Source: Saccharofermentans sp.
Lineage (GTDB): Bacteria > Bacillota_A > Clostridia > Saccharofermentanales > Saccharofermentanaceae
Direction of reading: 5' to 3'
Assembly: GCA_024692105.1 (NCBI GenBank)
Contig: JAILMZ010000101.1
Location: forward strand, 1-51,473
DNA length: 51,473 nucleotides
Part shown: one piece after another, positions 8,694-18,350 of the stretch
Layout of the letters: every line of letters begins with the position of its first letter
How positions within the stretch are numbered: position 1 is the first letter of the stretch
Made by a program: the position numbers and the translations under genes
The notes under the pieces: generated by a model
Told to the model about the DNA's origin: nothing
Seen by the model: only the letters and a program-made list of their open reading frames with translations
The model's database searches: none

Positions 8694-9923
8694 ATGAATA
8701 TCAGGAAAGGACCTTTCGGTTATTTCGCAATAGAAAAGATCGGTTCACGCGAAGATATATATGAATATGCGAGTGAGATGATTGACAGGAACCATTGCGG
8801 AATATTCCTGCCCTGCTACATCAATGACGGTCCCGGAGGGATAACTGCCTGTTTCGATTTTTCAGGTTACATCCCGCTTCCGGAATTCAATATCCATAAA
8901 CAAAAGAGTACTGCAGCCTTCGGAAAACGGAACCTGGATCATCTGAGGATCCGCAGGAAGAATACGGGTATTTTACTGGCTTCAATCGCTGAGGGGATCA
9001 ACAATCTTCTAAGTCCGGCAGCCGTTGTGCTGGACCGGAATTATGTCTTCACAGACCCCGCCGGAGATGATATCAGGATCTGCTTTTGTCCTGTACGGCA
9101 GCCGGCTTCGCAACTTTCATTATTTTCTTTGGGGTACGAGCGCCTGGAGGAGTTATTGGCAGATCCGTTTTTCGACGGGGTCTTAAGTGAAGATGAAAAG
9201 CAGATACTCATCTACAGTGTCAGGGAAAACGACGAGCAGATGTATCTTGAGTGCTGCGGAAACCTCATCGAAAGAAACATTGAAGATAACCTCGGTGACG
9301 GGAATTCAAACAGCGATCTGCTTTCTGTCCGTGATGCCGCATATGTGGCCATACCATTCATTACTGCCGTCTTGGCTTATATTCTTGCAGGATTCATCCC
9401 GTGCATCCTTTTCTCGATACTGGGGATTGCAATGCTGATAAGGCTCATGCTCATAAAGTATCAGTCCGTCAAAAAAGATAACTCCAAGCGGTCAGCCTTG
9501 CGTTCTGATGAAAGAAGCAGAGTGTTATTTTCGGATACTGATATTAATAATGCGAACGGAATCCCTTGTGCGGCTCAATTGTTCCTCACATCACAGACTC
9601 CGGGAATCCGCTCACAATATGCTATCTACTTGGATAAGACAACAATAGGCTCAGACGTATTCCTGTCAGACATCGTATTGAAGCATAAGAGCGTCGCTTC
9701 CCTGCACGCAGTTATATACATGATGCAGAATACATTTTACATAAGCCCGTGTTCAACATCGGGCGCATTGTACCTTGAAGATAAAAGACTCGAAGAGAAT
9801 TCAAGATATGAGATCAGGGACGGTCAGAAGATAACCGTTGGCGAGTTGGATTTCACCTTCAGGTTAATGTTCCCTTCAATTGCTCAAGTCGCTGCTTCTG
9901 AGCATCAGAGCCATACAGACTGA
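8694..9923 (+). CDS. DUF6382 and FHA domain membrane protein of the tad locus
   Basis: A 409-residue protein. The N-terminal ~190 residues resemble DUF6382, a domain of unknown function common at the end of tad loci in Gram-positive anaerobes. Two adjacent membrane segments lie near 217-255. A cytosolic C-terminal forkhead-associated domain (about 315-395) shows the phosphothreonine-binding pattern in degenerate form: IGSD for GR, then SVASLHAVI supplying the Ser and His. The family role is probably binding a phosphorylated partner and linking pilus assembly to Ser/Thr kinase signalling; this is inference. The ATG at 8694 follows GGAG at 8681-8684. The last 65 bases overlap, convergently, the 3' end of atpC, so the two operons run into each other with no terminator between them. 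Confidence 0.8.
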   Translation: MNIRKGPFGYFAIEKIGSREDIYEYASEMIDRNHCGIFLPCYINDGPGGITACFDFSGYIPLPEFNIHKQKSTAAFGKRNLDHLRIRRKNTGILLASIAEGINNLLSPAAVVLDRNYVFTDPAGDDIRICFCPVRQPASQLSLFSLGYERLEELLADPFFDGVLSEDEKQILIYSVRENDEQMYLECCGNLIERNIEDNLGDGNSNSDLLSVRDAAYVAIPFITAVLAYILAGFIPCILFSILGIAMLIRLMLIKYQSVKKDNSKRSALRSDERSRVLFSDTDINNANGIPCAAQLFLTSQTPGIRSQYAIYLDKTTIGSDVFLSDIVLKHKSVASLHAVIYMMQNTFYISPCSTSGALYLEDKRLEENSRYEIRDGQKITVGELDFTFRLMFPSIAQVAASEHQSHTD

Positions 9924-10337
9924 TAAGATGCATCCTGGCCTGAGCCCTGCTGAGCTTATGCTTATTGTCTTCAGTATGAGCCTGTGCAACGCCGGAGATC
10001 TTCTCATCCTCAATCGCTTTCTTTGCTTCTTCATAAGCTTCGAATATCCATCTGATGTTGATGTTCTCGGGCCATTCTGCTGAGTTGCATACGACAAGCA
10101 CCATCTCGCGGTTGACCTCTGCATAGCCTTCAGACACGACAAAGTGCTTTACTTCATTGTCAACCCTTACCGTAACGGTTCCGGGCTTTAATGCAAACAC
10201 CAAAGGCGAGTGACCTGCCATGATACCGATCTCACCGTCTATGGAAGGAATGGTCACAACAGTAACCGGACCTTCGTAAAAATACTGGTAAGGCGTTACA
10301 ACAAACAGGTTGATCTTGTTTTCTTCTTTTTCAGCCA

Positions 10338-10338
<1 letters not shown>
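9859..10338 (-). CDS. atpC: ATP synthase F1 epsilon subunit
   Basis: A 159-residue epsilon subunit, longer than the usual 130-140. The N-terminal beta-sandwich has LFVVTPYQYFYEGPV and the signature GEIGIMAGHSPLVFALKPG. A C-terminal helical hairpin follows with extra charged sequence (EAYEEAKKAIEDEKISG). It couples the central stalk to the c-ring and, in many bacteria, inhibits ATP hydrolysis. It is the last gene of the atp operon. Its ATG overlaps the atpD stop (TGATG). The 3' end overlaps the convergent FHA gene by 65 bases, and no terminator hairpin is visible before that gene. Confidence 0.95.
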
Positions 10339-11765
<1,427 letters not shown>

Positions 11766-12704
11766 TTACATGTTGTTGACCTGCTCGGCACCATTCACGA
11801 TCTCTGTGAGTTCCGTGGTTATCTTAGCCTGACGGGCACGGTTGGCCAAAAGTTCCAAGTGCTTCATCATCTCGTTTGCGTTATCTGTCGCATTCTGCAT
11901 TGCGGTCAGTCTTGCAGTCTGCTCACTCGCGAAAGCCTCAACCATGGCGCCGTATACTATCGCGTTGGTATAAGTATCAACAAGATAGTTGAATACCGAA
12001 TTCGCATCCGGCAGATACTCGATCTCTGATCCTGACTGGAGCGCCATACCTGCATCCTGAAGGTTCTCGGGAAGCACCTGGCTTACGGCCTTCATGTCGA
12101 CAGGAAGGAGTCGCACTGCTACGGGGACCATCTTTATGGATGATTCCATCTTGGTGTAGAGCAGATATATCAGGTCGTAATCGTTATCAAGGAACTTCTG
12201 TCTCATGATGGCACTAACGTTGCGCGCATCGTAGAAGTCCGGCTCCGAGATAGGATATGAGAATTCGGGGTTAACGTTATAACCGCTGTGAAGGAGCTTC
12301 TCTCTTGCCAGCTTGCCGAAGACATTGAGCTCATAGTCAGTCGATATATTCTTGCGTGTATTCTCGAAGATCTTGCTCTGGATGTGCTCTTCGGTGATCT
12401 TAACCATGTTATTGTTGTAAGCACCGGCAAGTCCCTGGTCTCCTGACAGAACGTAGTATCCTATCTTCCAGGTCTCTCCTTCCTTCTTCTGATTGATCTC
12501 GAAGAAGGGATTGTGTATCTCCGATGTGTTGTTCCTTATCTCCTGCATACTCTCGGCACACAGCGAAAAGAACGGGAACATCGCTTCGTGGAGGATCTGT
12601 GAACGGCGCATCTTTGCAGAGCTGACGAGCTGCATAGCATTAGTCATCTGGCTAATGTCATTGACACTCTTCATTCTCTTTTTGATAGCGTTGAAATTCT
12701 CCAT
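11766..12704 (-). CDS. atpG: ATP synthase F1 gamma subunit
   Basis: The 312-residue central-stalk rotor subunit, slightly longer than typical (about 285-290). The N-terminal coiled-coil helix carries KKRMKSVNDISQMTNAMQLVSSAKMRR. The C-terminal helix carries LTAMQNATDNANEMMKHLELLANRARQAKIT, with the conserved RQ.KIT..L.EI..GA pattern. Between them is the Rossmann-like domain with LSGDQGLAGAYN. It lies 13 bases after the atpA stop and 15 bases before atpD. The N-terminus starts MENFNAIKKRM, agreeing with the family. Confidence 0.96.
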   Translation of the reverse strand: MENFNAIKKRMKSVNDISQMTNAMQLVSSAKMRRSQILHEAMFPFFSLCAESMQEIRNNTSEIHNPFFEINQKKEGETWKIGYYVLSGDQGLAGAYNNNMVKITEEHIQSKIFENTRKNISTDYELNVFGKLAREKLLHSGYNVNPEFSYPISEPDFYDARNVSAIMRQKFLDNDYDLIYLLYTKMESSIKMVPVAVRLLPVDMKAVSQVLPENLQDAGMALQSGSEIEYLPDANSVFNYLVDTYTNAIVYGAMVEAFASEQTARLTAMQNATDNANEMMKHLELLANRARQAKITTELTEIVNGAEQVNNM

Positions 12705-12717
12705 CGGCTATGCTCCG

Positions 12718-14643
12718 TCAATCTTCCTGAGAGTACTCCGTATGAACAGCCAGGAATGTAGCCTTGTATTCTTCATTTGCCACTTCAAGTCTGTCCTTGA
12801 TGTCATCCGTAAGTGTCTCCTTCAGCATCAGTTCATCTATGATGTCAGGATGTGTTGTCTTTACGAACGATACGAATCCCATATAGTAATCGTCGATGTC
12901 TTCCTTAGCGAGGAAGTTCATCTTGTCTGTCGTAGCTATATAGAGGATTATTACCTCTTCAGCCATGGACCACGGTGAGAACTGTTCCTGCTTAAGGACT
13001 TCGTTCAGGATGACGCCGCGTGCGATCTGCAGCTGCGTGTTCTCGTCAAGGTCTGATCCGAACTGCGCGAAAGACGCCATCTCTCTTGCCTGTGCAAGCG
13101 AGATACGCAAAGGTCCGCCGACTTTCTTAACTGCCTTTGTCTGGGCCGCACCGCCAACACGCGATACGGAAAGGCCTACGTTGATGGCAGGTCTCTGACC
13201 TGAGAAGAACAACTCGGGTGCAAGATATATCTGACCATCGGTAATCGAGATTACGTTGGTCGGAATATAAGCCGATATATCGTTACCCAATGTCTCTACT
13301 ATGGGAAGTGCAGTAATGGATCCGCCGCCCTTCGCGTCGGAGAGCTTTGCCGCACGCTCGAGAAGTCTCGAATGCAGATAGAAGACATCACCCGGATAAG
13401 CTTCTCTTCCCGGAGGTCTTCTCAGGAGCAGTGAGATCGCTCTGTATGCCTGTGCGTGTTTCGAGAGGTCATCATAAACGATGAGCACGTCCTTGTGGTA
13501 GTCGTACATGAATTTCTCTGCGATAGCGCAAGCCGAGAACGGTGCGATGTACTGCATTGCCGCAGAATCCGAAGCAGATGCAGCCACGATGACCGTATAG
13601 TCGGAAGCGCCATGCTTTTCGATCAGATTCTTCGTCTGAACGATGGTACTCATCTTCTGGCCGATCGCAACATAAACGCAGATAACGTCCTTGCCGGCCT
13701 GGTTGATGATAGTATCGAGAGCTATCGCCGTCTTACCTGTCTGACGGTCACCGATGATAAGTTCACGCTGACCTCTGCCGATGGGCGTCAAAGCATCTAT
13801 AGCCGTGATGCCTGTCATGAGAGGCTTGTTAACCGGAGATCTGTCTACGATACCGGGAGCTGGAGACTCGATGGGTCTCGTCTCCGTGTATTTTATAAGT
13901 CCTTTGCCGTCTATAGGTCTTCCGAGAGGATCCACAACGCGTCCGAGCATGCCGTTACCTACAGGGACGGATACTGTCGTCATCGTTCTCTTGCAGGCCA
14001 TACCTTCGCATACGGTATCTTCACCGGTCAGAAGGACAACGCCTACCTTGGTCTTCTCAAGGTTCATTGCAATACCTGTGGCACCCGAAGAGAACGAGAT
14101 AAGCTCTGAGAGCATGCAGTGGCGGAGTCCTGATACCTGTGCAACACCGTCGCTTATCGATGATACGGTACCGACTTCGTCGACAAGATCATTGATCCTG
14201 AAGCTCTGCTCTACACGTTTATTGAAATCTTCATCGCTAAGGTTCCAGACCTCGGCACTGTCGATACTTGAGTTAGGAGTCTCAGTAAATCTTGCCAGTG
14301 CAGCATTGAGGTCTTTCTTGATCTCTTCCGTGGAAAACTCATCTTCAATCTTTGCATCACTTACGTTGATGGCGCGGGTGCGCTTCATGAAGTTGCTGAT
14401 CCTGCCGAGCTGTCCGCCGACAGAATAGTCATAGCGGTTTCCATGGTAGTAGATGATGAAGCCGCCGATCAGTTCGGGCTTCAAATCGATAACGAGCCTG
14501 TAATCAGCTATCTCATTGACTTCCGCGAACTTGGCGGTCATCGCTTTGAGCTTATCCTCAGGGATATCACCTGCAGTCTCTACGCGAAGGAGAGGTCCCT
14601 TGGACTTAGGCTTCTTATCCTTGTTAGATACGGGATCACTCAC
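12718..14643 (-). CDS. atpA: ATP synthase F1 alpha subunit with fused delta-like N-terminal domain
   Basis: A 641-residue protein, about 140 residues longer than an ordinary alpha subunit. The alpha part begins near residue 138 (VEQSFRINDLVDEVGTVSSI). It carries the P-loop GDRQTGKTA near 300, and the Arg-finger signature SVSRVGGAAQ near 494. Residues about 18-85 resemble the C-terminal domain of the delta/OSCP subunit: a helix (PEDKLKAMTAKFAEV) followed by RLVIDLKPELIGGFIIYY and YDYSVGGQLGRI, matching delta's D..LIGG.......D.S...L pattern. The delta N-terminal helical domain is absent, and no separate atpH exists at its usual place between atpF and atpA. The start is GTG at 14643 with AGAGGTG upstream, overlapping atpF by 8 bases. 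The alpha core itself has no in-frame ATG near its expected beginning, so a short form is unlikely. Confidence 0.92.
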   Translation of the reverse strand: MSDPVSNKDKKPKSKGPLLRVETAGDIPEDKLKAMTAKFAEVNEIADYRLVIDLKPELIGGFIIYYHGNRYDYSVGGQLGRISNFMKRTRAINVSDAKIEDEFSTEEIKKDLNAALARFTETPNSSIDSAEVWNLSDEDFNKRVEQSFRINDLVDEVGTVSSISDGVAQVSGLRHCMLSELISFSSGATGIAMNLEKTKVGVVLLTGEDTVCEGMACKRTMTTVSVPVGNGMLGRVVDPLGRPIDGKGLIKYTETRPIESPAPGIVDRSPVNKPLMTGITAIDALTPIGRGQRELIIGDRQTGKTAIALDTIINQAGKDVICVYVAIGQKMSTIVQTKNLIEKHGASDYTVIVAASASDSAAMQYIAPFSACAIAEKFMYDYHKDVLIVYDDLSKHAQAYRAISLLLRRPPGREAYPGDVFYLHSRLLERAAKLSDAKGGGSITALPIVETLGNDISAYIPTNVISITDGQIYLAPELFFSGQRPAINVGLSVSRVGGAAQTKAVKKVGGPLRISLAQAREMASFAQFGSDLDENTQLQIARGVILNEVLKQEQFSPWSMAEEVIILYIATTDKMNFLAKEDIDDYYMGFVSFVKTTHPDIIDELMLKETLTDDIKDRLEVANEEYKATFLAVHTEYSQED

Positions 14644-15214
14644 TCTTCTTCACCTCTGCATCTATTACTTCATCTGCATACTTAGCAGCTGAAGCCTCAA
14701 GAGTGCTATTGCTTACTGCATCACCCAGAACCTTCTTGGCGATCTGTACTGCCAGATCGGTAAGGTCATCCTTCATCTCTTCAAGAGCAACCCTCTTCAT
14801 CCTTGCAACATCCTCTTCTGCTCTGAGGAGGATATCGGATGCGTCATCGTTTGCTTTCTTGATGATGATCTCAGACTGCTTGTTTGCATTCTCCTGGGCT
14901 TCTTCAAGGATCTCAGAAGCCTTCTTTCTTGCTTCATCGATCGTCTGCTTGGACATGGCCACAACGCCCTCGGCTTCTTCCTTGGACTTAGCTACAGCAT
15001 CGAGCTCACCATTGAGTTCTTCCTCACGCTTGTGGATCATCTTTAAGACAGGCTTGAAGATGAATTTCTTAATGACAATGTAAGCAATGAGGACATTGAC
15101 CGCCGTAAGGAGCGCAGTTACCGCGTATCCGGCGAACTGATCCGGTGAGAACAGAGAGGACTCGGATGCGGCCTCTTCAGCCTCAAGCAACAGTTTTACT
15201 GTTTCAAAATACAT
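14636..15214 (-). CDS. atpF: ATP synthase F0 subunit b
   Basis: The 192-residue b subunit that forms the peripheral stalk as a dimer. One membrane segment lies near residues 25-50 (FAGYAVTALLTAVNVLIAYIVIKKFIF is the region). A long charged coiled coil with the b-type pattern KPVLKMIHKREEELNGELD follows and continues to the C-terminus. The C-terminus ends TYADEV-like in acidic and lysine residues. In ordinary enzymes this end docks on delta; here delta is represented only by the domain fused to alpha, so b should bind that domain. It lies 19 bases after atpE and overlaps atpA by 8 bases. There is only one b-type gene, so a homodimer is expected. Confidence 0.95.
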   Translation of the reverse strand: MYFETVKLLLEAEEAASESSLFSPDQFAGYAVTALLTAVNVLIAYIVIKKFIFKPVLKMIHKREEELNGELDAVAKSKEEAEGVVAMSKQTIDEARKKASEILEEAQENANKQSEIIIKKANDDASDILLRAEEDVARMKRVALEEMKDDLTDLAVQIAKKVLGDAVSNSTLEASAAKYADEVIDAEVKKSE

Positions 15215-15233
15215 AATAATCTTTCCTCTCGAA

Positions 15234-15524
15234 TCAGAATGTGAAGATCAAAAGGAGCGCTACGACCAGCGAGTAGATACAAAGAGACTCTACGAATACG
15301 ATGGCCATAAGCATGAGCGTCTGGATCTTGGAGAAGATCTCAGGCTGTCTTGAACCTGCTTCAAGCGCCTTACCTGCGAGGTTACCCATTGCAAGAGATG
15401 AACCAAGTGCACCGAGACCAATTGCAACACCGGCACCGATAGCCGCCATAGCCTTAGGCTCGATAGGTGCAGCATCTGCTACAGCAAGCATTGCGGGCAG
15501 GATGCTCAGAATAAGATTAGTCAT
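15234..15524 (-). CDS. atpE: ATP synthase F0 subunit c
   Basis: A 96-residue c subunit, longer than usual because of an extra N-terminal hydrophobic segment (MTNLILSILPAMLAVADA) that may be a short leader or first-helix extension. The two-helix hairpin has the conserved polar loop GSRQPE. The ion-binding glutamate is in VFVESLCIYSLV in helix 2. The serine after it is kept. However, the glutamine that completes sodium sites in helix 1 (GQGYAAGK in Ilyobacter) is methionine here (AMGNLAGK), and the threonine after ES is leucine. Proton use is therefore more likely than sodium, by inference. RBS AGGAGG is clear, and the gene lies 29 bases after atpB. Confidence 0.96.
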   Translation of the reverse strand: MTNLILSILPAMLAVADAAPIEPKAMAAIGAGVAIGLGALGSSLAMGNLAGKALEAGSRQPEIFSKIQTLMLMAIVFVESLCIYSLVVALLLIFTF

Positions 15525-15553
15525 ATGTTTATCCTCCTAAATTAAAAACTTGA

Positions 15554-16429
15554 TTATGCTGCTGCCTCAGCGGGGACAGCTTCGGACTTCTTATTTTTCT
15601 TCTCTTTCTTCGGCTTTGCGAAATGTTCAGGGTGTTCCTTATACTCGTGGCCTACCTCAACGATCTCTCCGATATAGGACATCGTAAGGTAAGAGAAGAT
15701 TATCGCCTGAAGTACGCCGTCTGCCAGATCGAACCAGAGTCCGAAGAGGCCGGGTACGATTATCGGTGCGACGATGGAAAGGAATTCCATGAATACGAAT
15801 GCGCCGAAGACATTACCGAAAAGTCTCAGAGCAAGAGACATCGGCTTGATAACAAAGTCAAGCAGCTTGAACGGAAGCAGACCTGCCATGGGGTGTGTTA
15901 AGTAAACCCAGAAACCCTTAAAGCCGATAAACCTGATCGATGAACCGACAACGAAGATTATCGCGATAATAGCCATTGCTGCAGGGAAAGCGATATTCTT
16001 TGCCGGCGGAGATATCTTAAGGAATGAAATGATATTGCATCCTCCGATAACAATGCCGAAAGTACCGACCATCGGGAGCACCTTCTCGGCTTCTTCCCTG
16101 TTCATGCCGAATTCCATCGCTGTCTTGATGATGAGATTGGTGAGCAGCCAAACCACCGTCTGTTTGCCCTTAGGTCTTATGGTTTCTTTGCCGACCATAC
16201 ACCTGAACAGGATGACCATTACGATCACTGCTATCCATGTGACGATGATCGCATCAGTCAGAACAACAGGTATGCTTCCGATATCAAAGAAGGTGTGCTG
16301 CCACTGCATTATGCCGTGGTTGATCTCTTCTCCTATATCACCGATCGTAAATGCTTCGCCGAGTTTCCTTATGAATGCTTCCGCAAACTCAGAAAGCCAG
16401 TCGCCGACGGCTAATTGAATTGCACCCAT
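15554..16429 (-). CDS. atpB: ATP synthase F0 subunit a
   Basis: The 291-residue membrane subunit that forms the ion half-channels next to the c-ring. The essential arginine is in SLALRLFGNVFG near residue 202. The C-terminal helix pair includes GVLQAIIFSYLTMSYIGE. The first periplasmic segment contains HGIMQWQHTFFDIG. The C-terminus carries an unusual hydrophilic tail KPKKEKKNKKSEAVPAEAAA of unknown function. It is the first gene of the operon. There is no atpI upstream. The ATG at 16429 follows GGAGGG, behind the promoter at 16478-16506. Confidence 0.96.
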   Translation of the reverse strand: MGAIQLAVGDWLSEFAEAFIRKLGEAFTIGDIGEEINHGIMQWQHTFFDIGSIPVVLTDAIIVTWIAVIVMVILFRCMVGKETIRPKGKQTVVWLLTNLIIKTAMEFGMNREEAEKVLPMVGTFGIVIGGCNIISFLKISPPAKNIAFPAAMAIIAIIFVVGSSIRFIGFKGFWVYLTHPMAGLLPFKLLDFVIKPMSLALRLFGNVFGAFVFMEFLSIVAPIIVPGLFGLWFDLADGVLQAIIFSYLTMSYIGEIVEVGHEYKEHPEHFAKPKKEKKNKKSEAVPAEAAA

Positions 16430-16477
16430 AATAACCCTCCTTATATCCCTAACATTTTACTCCTAAAACACAAAAAT

Positions 16478-16506
16478 ATATAAACAATTTTGGTATGACT
16501 ATCCAA
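16478..16506 (-). promoter_or_regulatory. Promoter of the atp operon
   Basis: On the minus strand TTGGAT (16501-16506) and TTATAT (16478-16483) are 17 bases apart, about 50 bases before the atpB start. The box lies between the rpiB terminator and atpB, the right place for the operon promoter. Confidence 0.6.
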
Positions 16507-16510
16507 CCAT

Positions 16511-16537
16511 AAAAAACCGACCTCAAAGGCCGGTCTT
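16511..16537 (-). terminator. Terminator after rpiB
   Basis: On the minus strand ACCGGCC and GGTCGGT form a 7-bp hairpin (one G-T pair) followed by a run of six T. It closes the proA-rpiB unit ahead of the atp promoter. Confidence 0.85.
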
Positions 16538-16558
16538 AAGCGTGTTCACCACCAATTA

Positions 16559-17011
16559 TTACTTGAAATGCTCATCTTCAAGCTTTGACAGGTCTCCGAT
16601 CCTCTCAGCGTGTCTTCCGCCAAGGAATTCCTCGTCAAAGAAGGCATCGACCATACCGAGTGCAACGCCCTTGCCCACTACTCTTGCACCGAATGCGAGA
16701 ACGTTGGCGTCATTGTGCTGACGGCTCATCTTCGCCATGAACTCGTTGCTGCAAAGGCCGCATCTGATTCCCTTGTACTTATTTACAACGAGAGAGATGC
16801 CGATTCCCGTACCGCAGATGGCAATACCTCTGTCAGCCCTGCCGCTCAATACGTCTTCAGCGATCTTCTTTCCCGCTTCGACATAAGAATAAGCATCAGT
16901 TCCGTTCGGAGCACCGCCGTCCAAAACCTCGAAACCCTTTTCCTTCAGGTGTGCAACAACCTGCTGTCTCAAATCATAACCTGCGTGGTCAGATGCAATT
17001 GATACGATCAT
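16559..17011 (-). CDS. rpiB: Ribose 5-phosphate isomerase B
   Basis: A 150-residue RpiB/LacAB family isomerase. It interconverts ribose 5-phosphate and ribulose 5-phosphate in the pentose phosphate pathway. Signatures are SDHAGYDLRQ at the N-terminus and the catalytic-cysteine motif ICGTGIGIS near residue 66. The start at 17011 (MIVSIASDHAG) is chosen because GGAGGT (17019-17024) is well spaced; the longer reading frame upstream would place the RBS inside the gene. It lies 18 bases after the proA stop, so it is probably cotranscribed with proA despite no obvious metabolic link. Ribulose 5-phosphate is also the substrate of the KpsF-type isomerase at 46940-47902. Confidence 0.95.
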   Translation of the reverse strand: MIVSIASDHAGYDLRQQVVAHLKEKGFEVLDGGAPNGTDAYSYVEAGKKIAEDVLSGRADRGIAICGTGIGISLVVNKYKGIRCGLCSNEFMAKMSRQHNDANVLAFGARVVGKGVALGMVDAFFDEEFLGGRHAERIGDLSKLEDEHFK

Positions 17012-17029
17012 TCCTATTACCTCCAAAGA

Positions 17030-18310
17030 TCAGATATCGTGATGTATGTGCTTGAATGATTTCGCGCCGGATGCGTAGTCGCCTACGATGTCGCCGTTGC
17101 CGTAGATCTTGTACTTATATGATACGAGTCCCTCAAGGCCTACAGGGCCTCTTGCATGTATCTTCGATGTGGATACGCCGACCTCAGCGCCGAAACCGTA
17201 CCTGAAGCCGTCTGCAAAACGCGTGGAGCAGTTCAGCATGACGCTTCCGGAATCGACCGCGAGCATAAACTTCTCCGCTGCTTCCTTATCCTCTGTAATG
17301 ATCGCATCGGTATGGCCGGAACCGTACTTATTGATGTGGTCCACAGCTTCTTCCAGGCCGTCAACGACCTTTACCGAGCACTTCATGTCGAGATATTCAT
17401 GGTGCCACTCTTCAGCGGGGAGACAACCGAACTTATCCTGCATGAACTCATCTCCGTAGAGCTCAACGCCTGCGTTTCTTAAGGTGTCTACCAGCTCGGG
17501 CAGGATCGTTCCCTCAAGCTCCTTATCCACAAGGAATGTCTCGGTTGCATTGCAGACAGATACATACTGTGTCTTTGCATCGACTGCGACCTTGAGGGCC
17601 TTGGCACTGTCTGCTGACTTATGTATATATGTGTGGCAGACGCCATCAGCATGTCCTAAGACTGCGATCGACGTGTTCTGCATGATGTACTGCACGAAAG
17701 CATTCGATCCGCGGGGGATGATGAGATCAAGATATTCGTCGAGCTTCAGCATCTCGCCTATCTCGGCACGGGTCGTCATGAGGTTGAGCCATCCTTCTGG
17801 AAGTCCTGATTCAACGCCTGCATTGTAGATGATATCTGCAAGGATCTTGTTGCTGTTGGCAGCCTCGGAACCTCCCTTGAGGAACACTGCATTACCGCTC
17901 TTGAGGCAGAGAGATGCGATCTGAACCAATGCATCAGGCCTGCTCTCGAAAATAACGCCAATAACACCTATGGGACACGTAACGCGGTAGAGCTCAAATC
18001 CGTCATCAAGCGAAGTATGAAGTTTTACCTTACCTACGGGATCTTCCAAAGTGATGAGACTCTTTATTCCTGCAACGGCATCCTTGAGTTTCTCGTCCTG
18101 GAACTTGAGTCTCTTGATAATGGGCTTTTCCAGGTTTGCTTCTTCTGCAGCCTGAAGGTCTCTGTTATTAGCTTCAAAGATAGAATCCTTATTCAGCTCA
18201 AGTGAAGCAGCGATCGCTTCCAACGCCTTGTTCTTCAGATCGCTTGGCAGAGTAGCCAGTTTGAATGATGCTTGCTTTGCCAACACGGCCTTTTCTAATA
18301 GTTCTGACAT
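17030..18310 (-). CDS. proA: Gamma-glutamyl phosphate reductase
   Basis: A 426-residue ProA of normal length. It catalyses NADPH-dependent reduction of gamma-glutamyl phosphate to glutamate semialdehyde in proline synthesis. The catalytic cysteine is in YVSVCNATETFLV near residue 252. N-terminal features include GVIFESRPDALVQIASLCLKSGNAV. A GGGGAGG ribosome binding site precedes the ATG at 18310. The usual partner proB (glutamate 5-kinase) is not in the window. An extended -10 promoter lies at 18339-18344. Confidence 0.97.
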   Translation of the reverse strand: MSELLEKAVLAKQASFKLATLPSDLKNKALEAIAASLELNKDSIFEANNRDLQAAEEANLEKPIIKRLKFQDEKLKDAVAGIKSLITLEDPVGKVKLHTSLDDGFELYRVTCPIGVIGVIFESRPDALVQIASLCLKSGNAVFLKGGSEAANSNKILADIIYNAGVESGLPEGWLNLMTTRAEIGEMLKLDEYLDLIIPRGSNAFVQYIMQNTSIAVLGHADGVCHTYIHKSADSAKALKVAVDAKTQYVSVCNATETFLVDKELEGTILPELVDTLRNAGVELYGDEFMQDKFGCLPAEEWHHEYLDMKCSVKVVDGLEEAVDHINKYGSGHTDAIITEDKEAAEKFMLAVDSGSVMLNCSTRFADGFRYGFGAEVGVSTSKIHARGPVGLEGLVSYKYKIYGNGDIVGDYASGAKSFKHIHHDI

Positions 18311-18335
18311 AGGCGCCTCCCCTTAATAAATCTAT

Positions 18336-18350
18336 GAGATTATAGCATAT
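18336..18350 (-). promoter_or_regulatory. Extended -10 promoter of proA-rpiB
   Basis: On the minus strand TGCTATAAT (TATAAT at 18339-18344) is an extended -10 element about 30 bases before the proA ATG. A TTGCAC box at 18365-18370 is 20 bases upstream, too far for a normal -35, so the extended -10 probably carries recognition. Confidence 0.5.

Noticed and set aside
13456..14428. Two long plus-strand frames opposite atpA
   Set aside because: They lie antisense to the conserved alpha-subunit core, match no family pattern and lack RBS, so they are shadows of biased codon use.
12718..14643. Assembly error joining atpH and atpA
   Set aside because: The frame is continuous, has its own GTG start with RBS and an 8-base overlap with atpF. 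Only the delta C-terminal part is present, which a single frameshift would not produce.
15234..15524. Sodium-translocating ATP synthase
   Set aside because: The helix 1 glutamine needed for the Na+ site is methionine and the threonine is leucine, so the sequence does not support a sodium claim even though ES is present.
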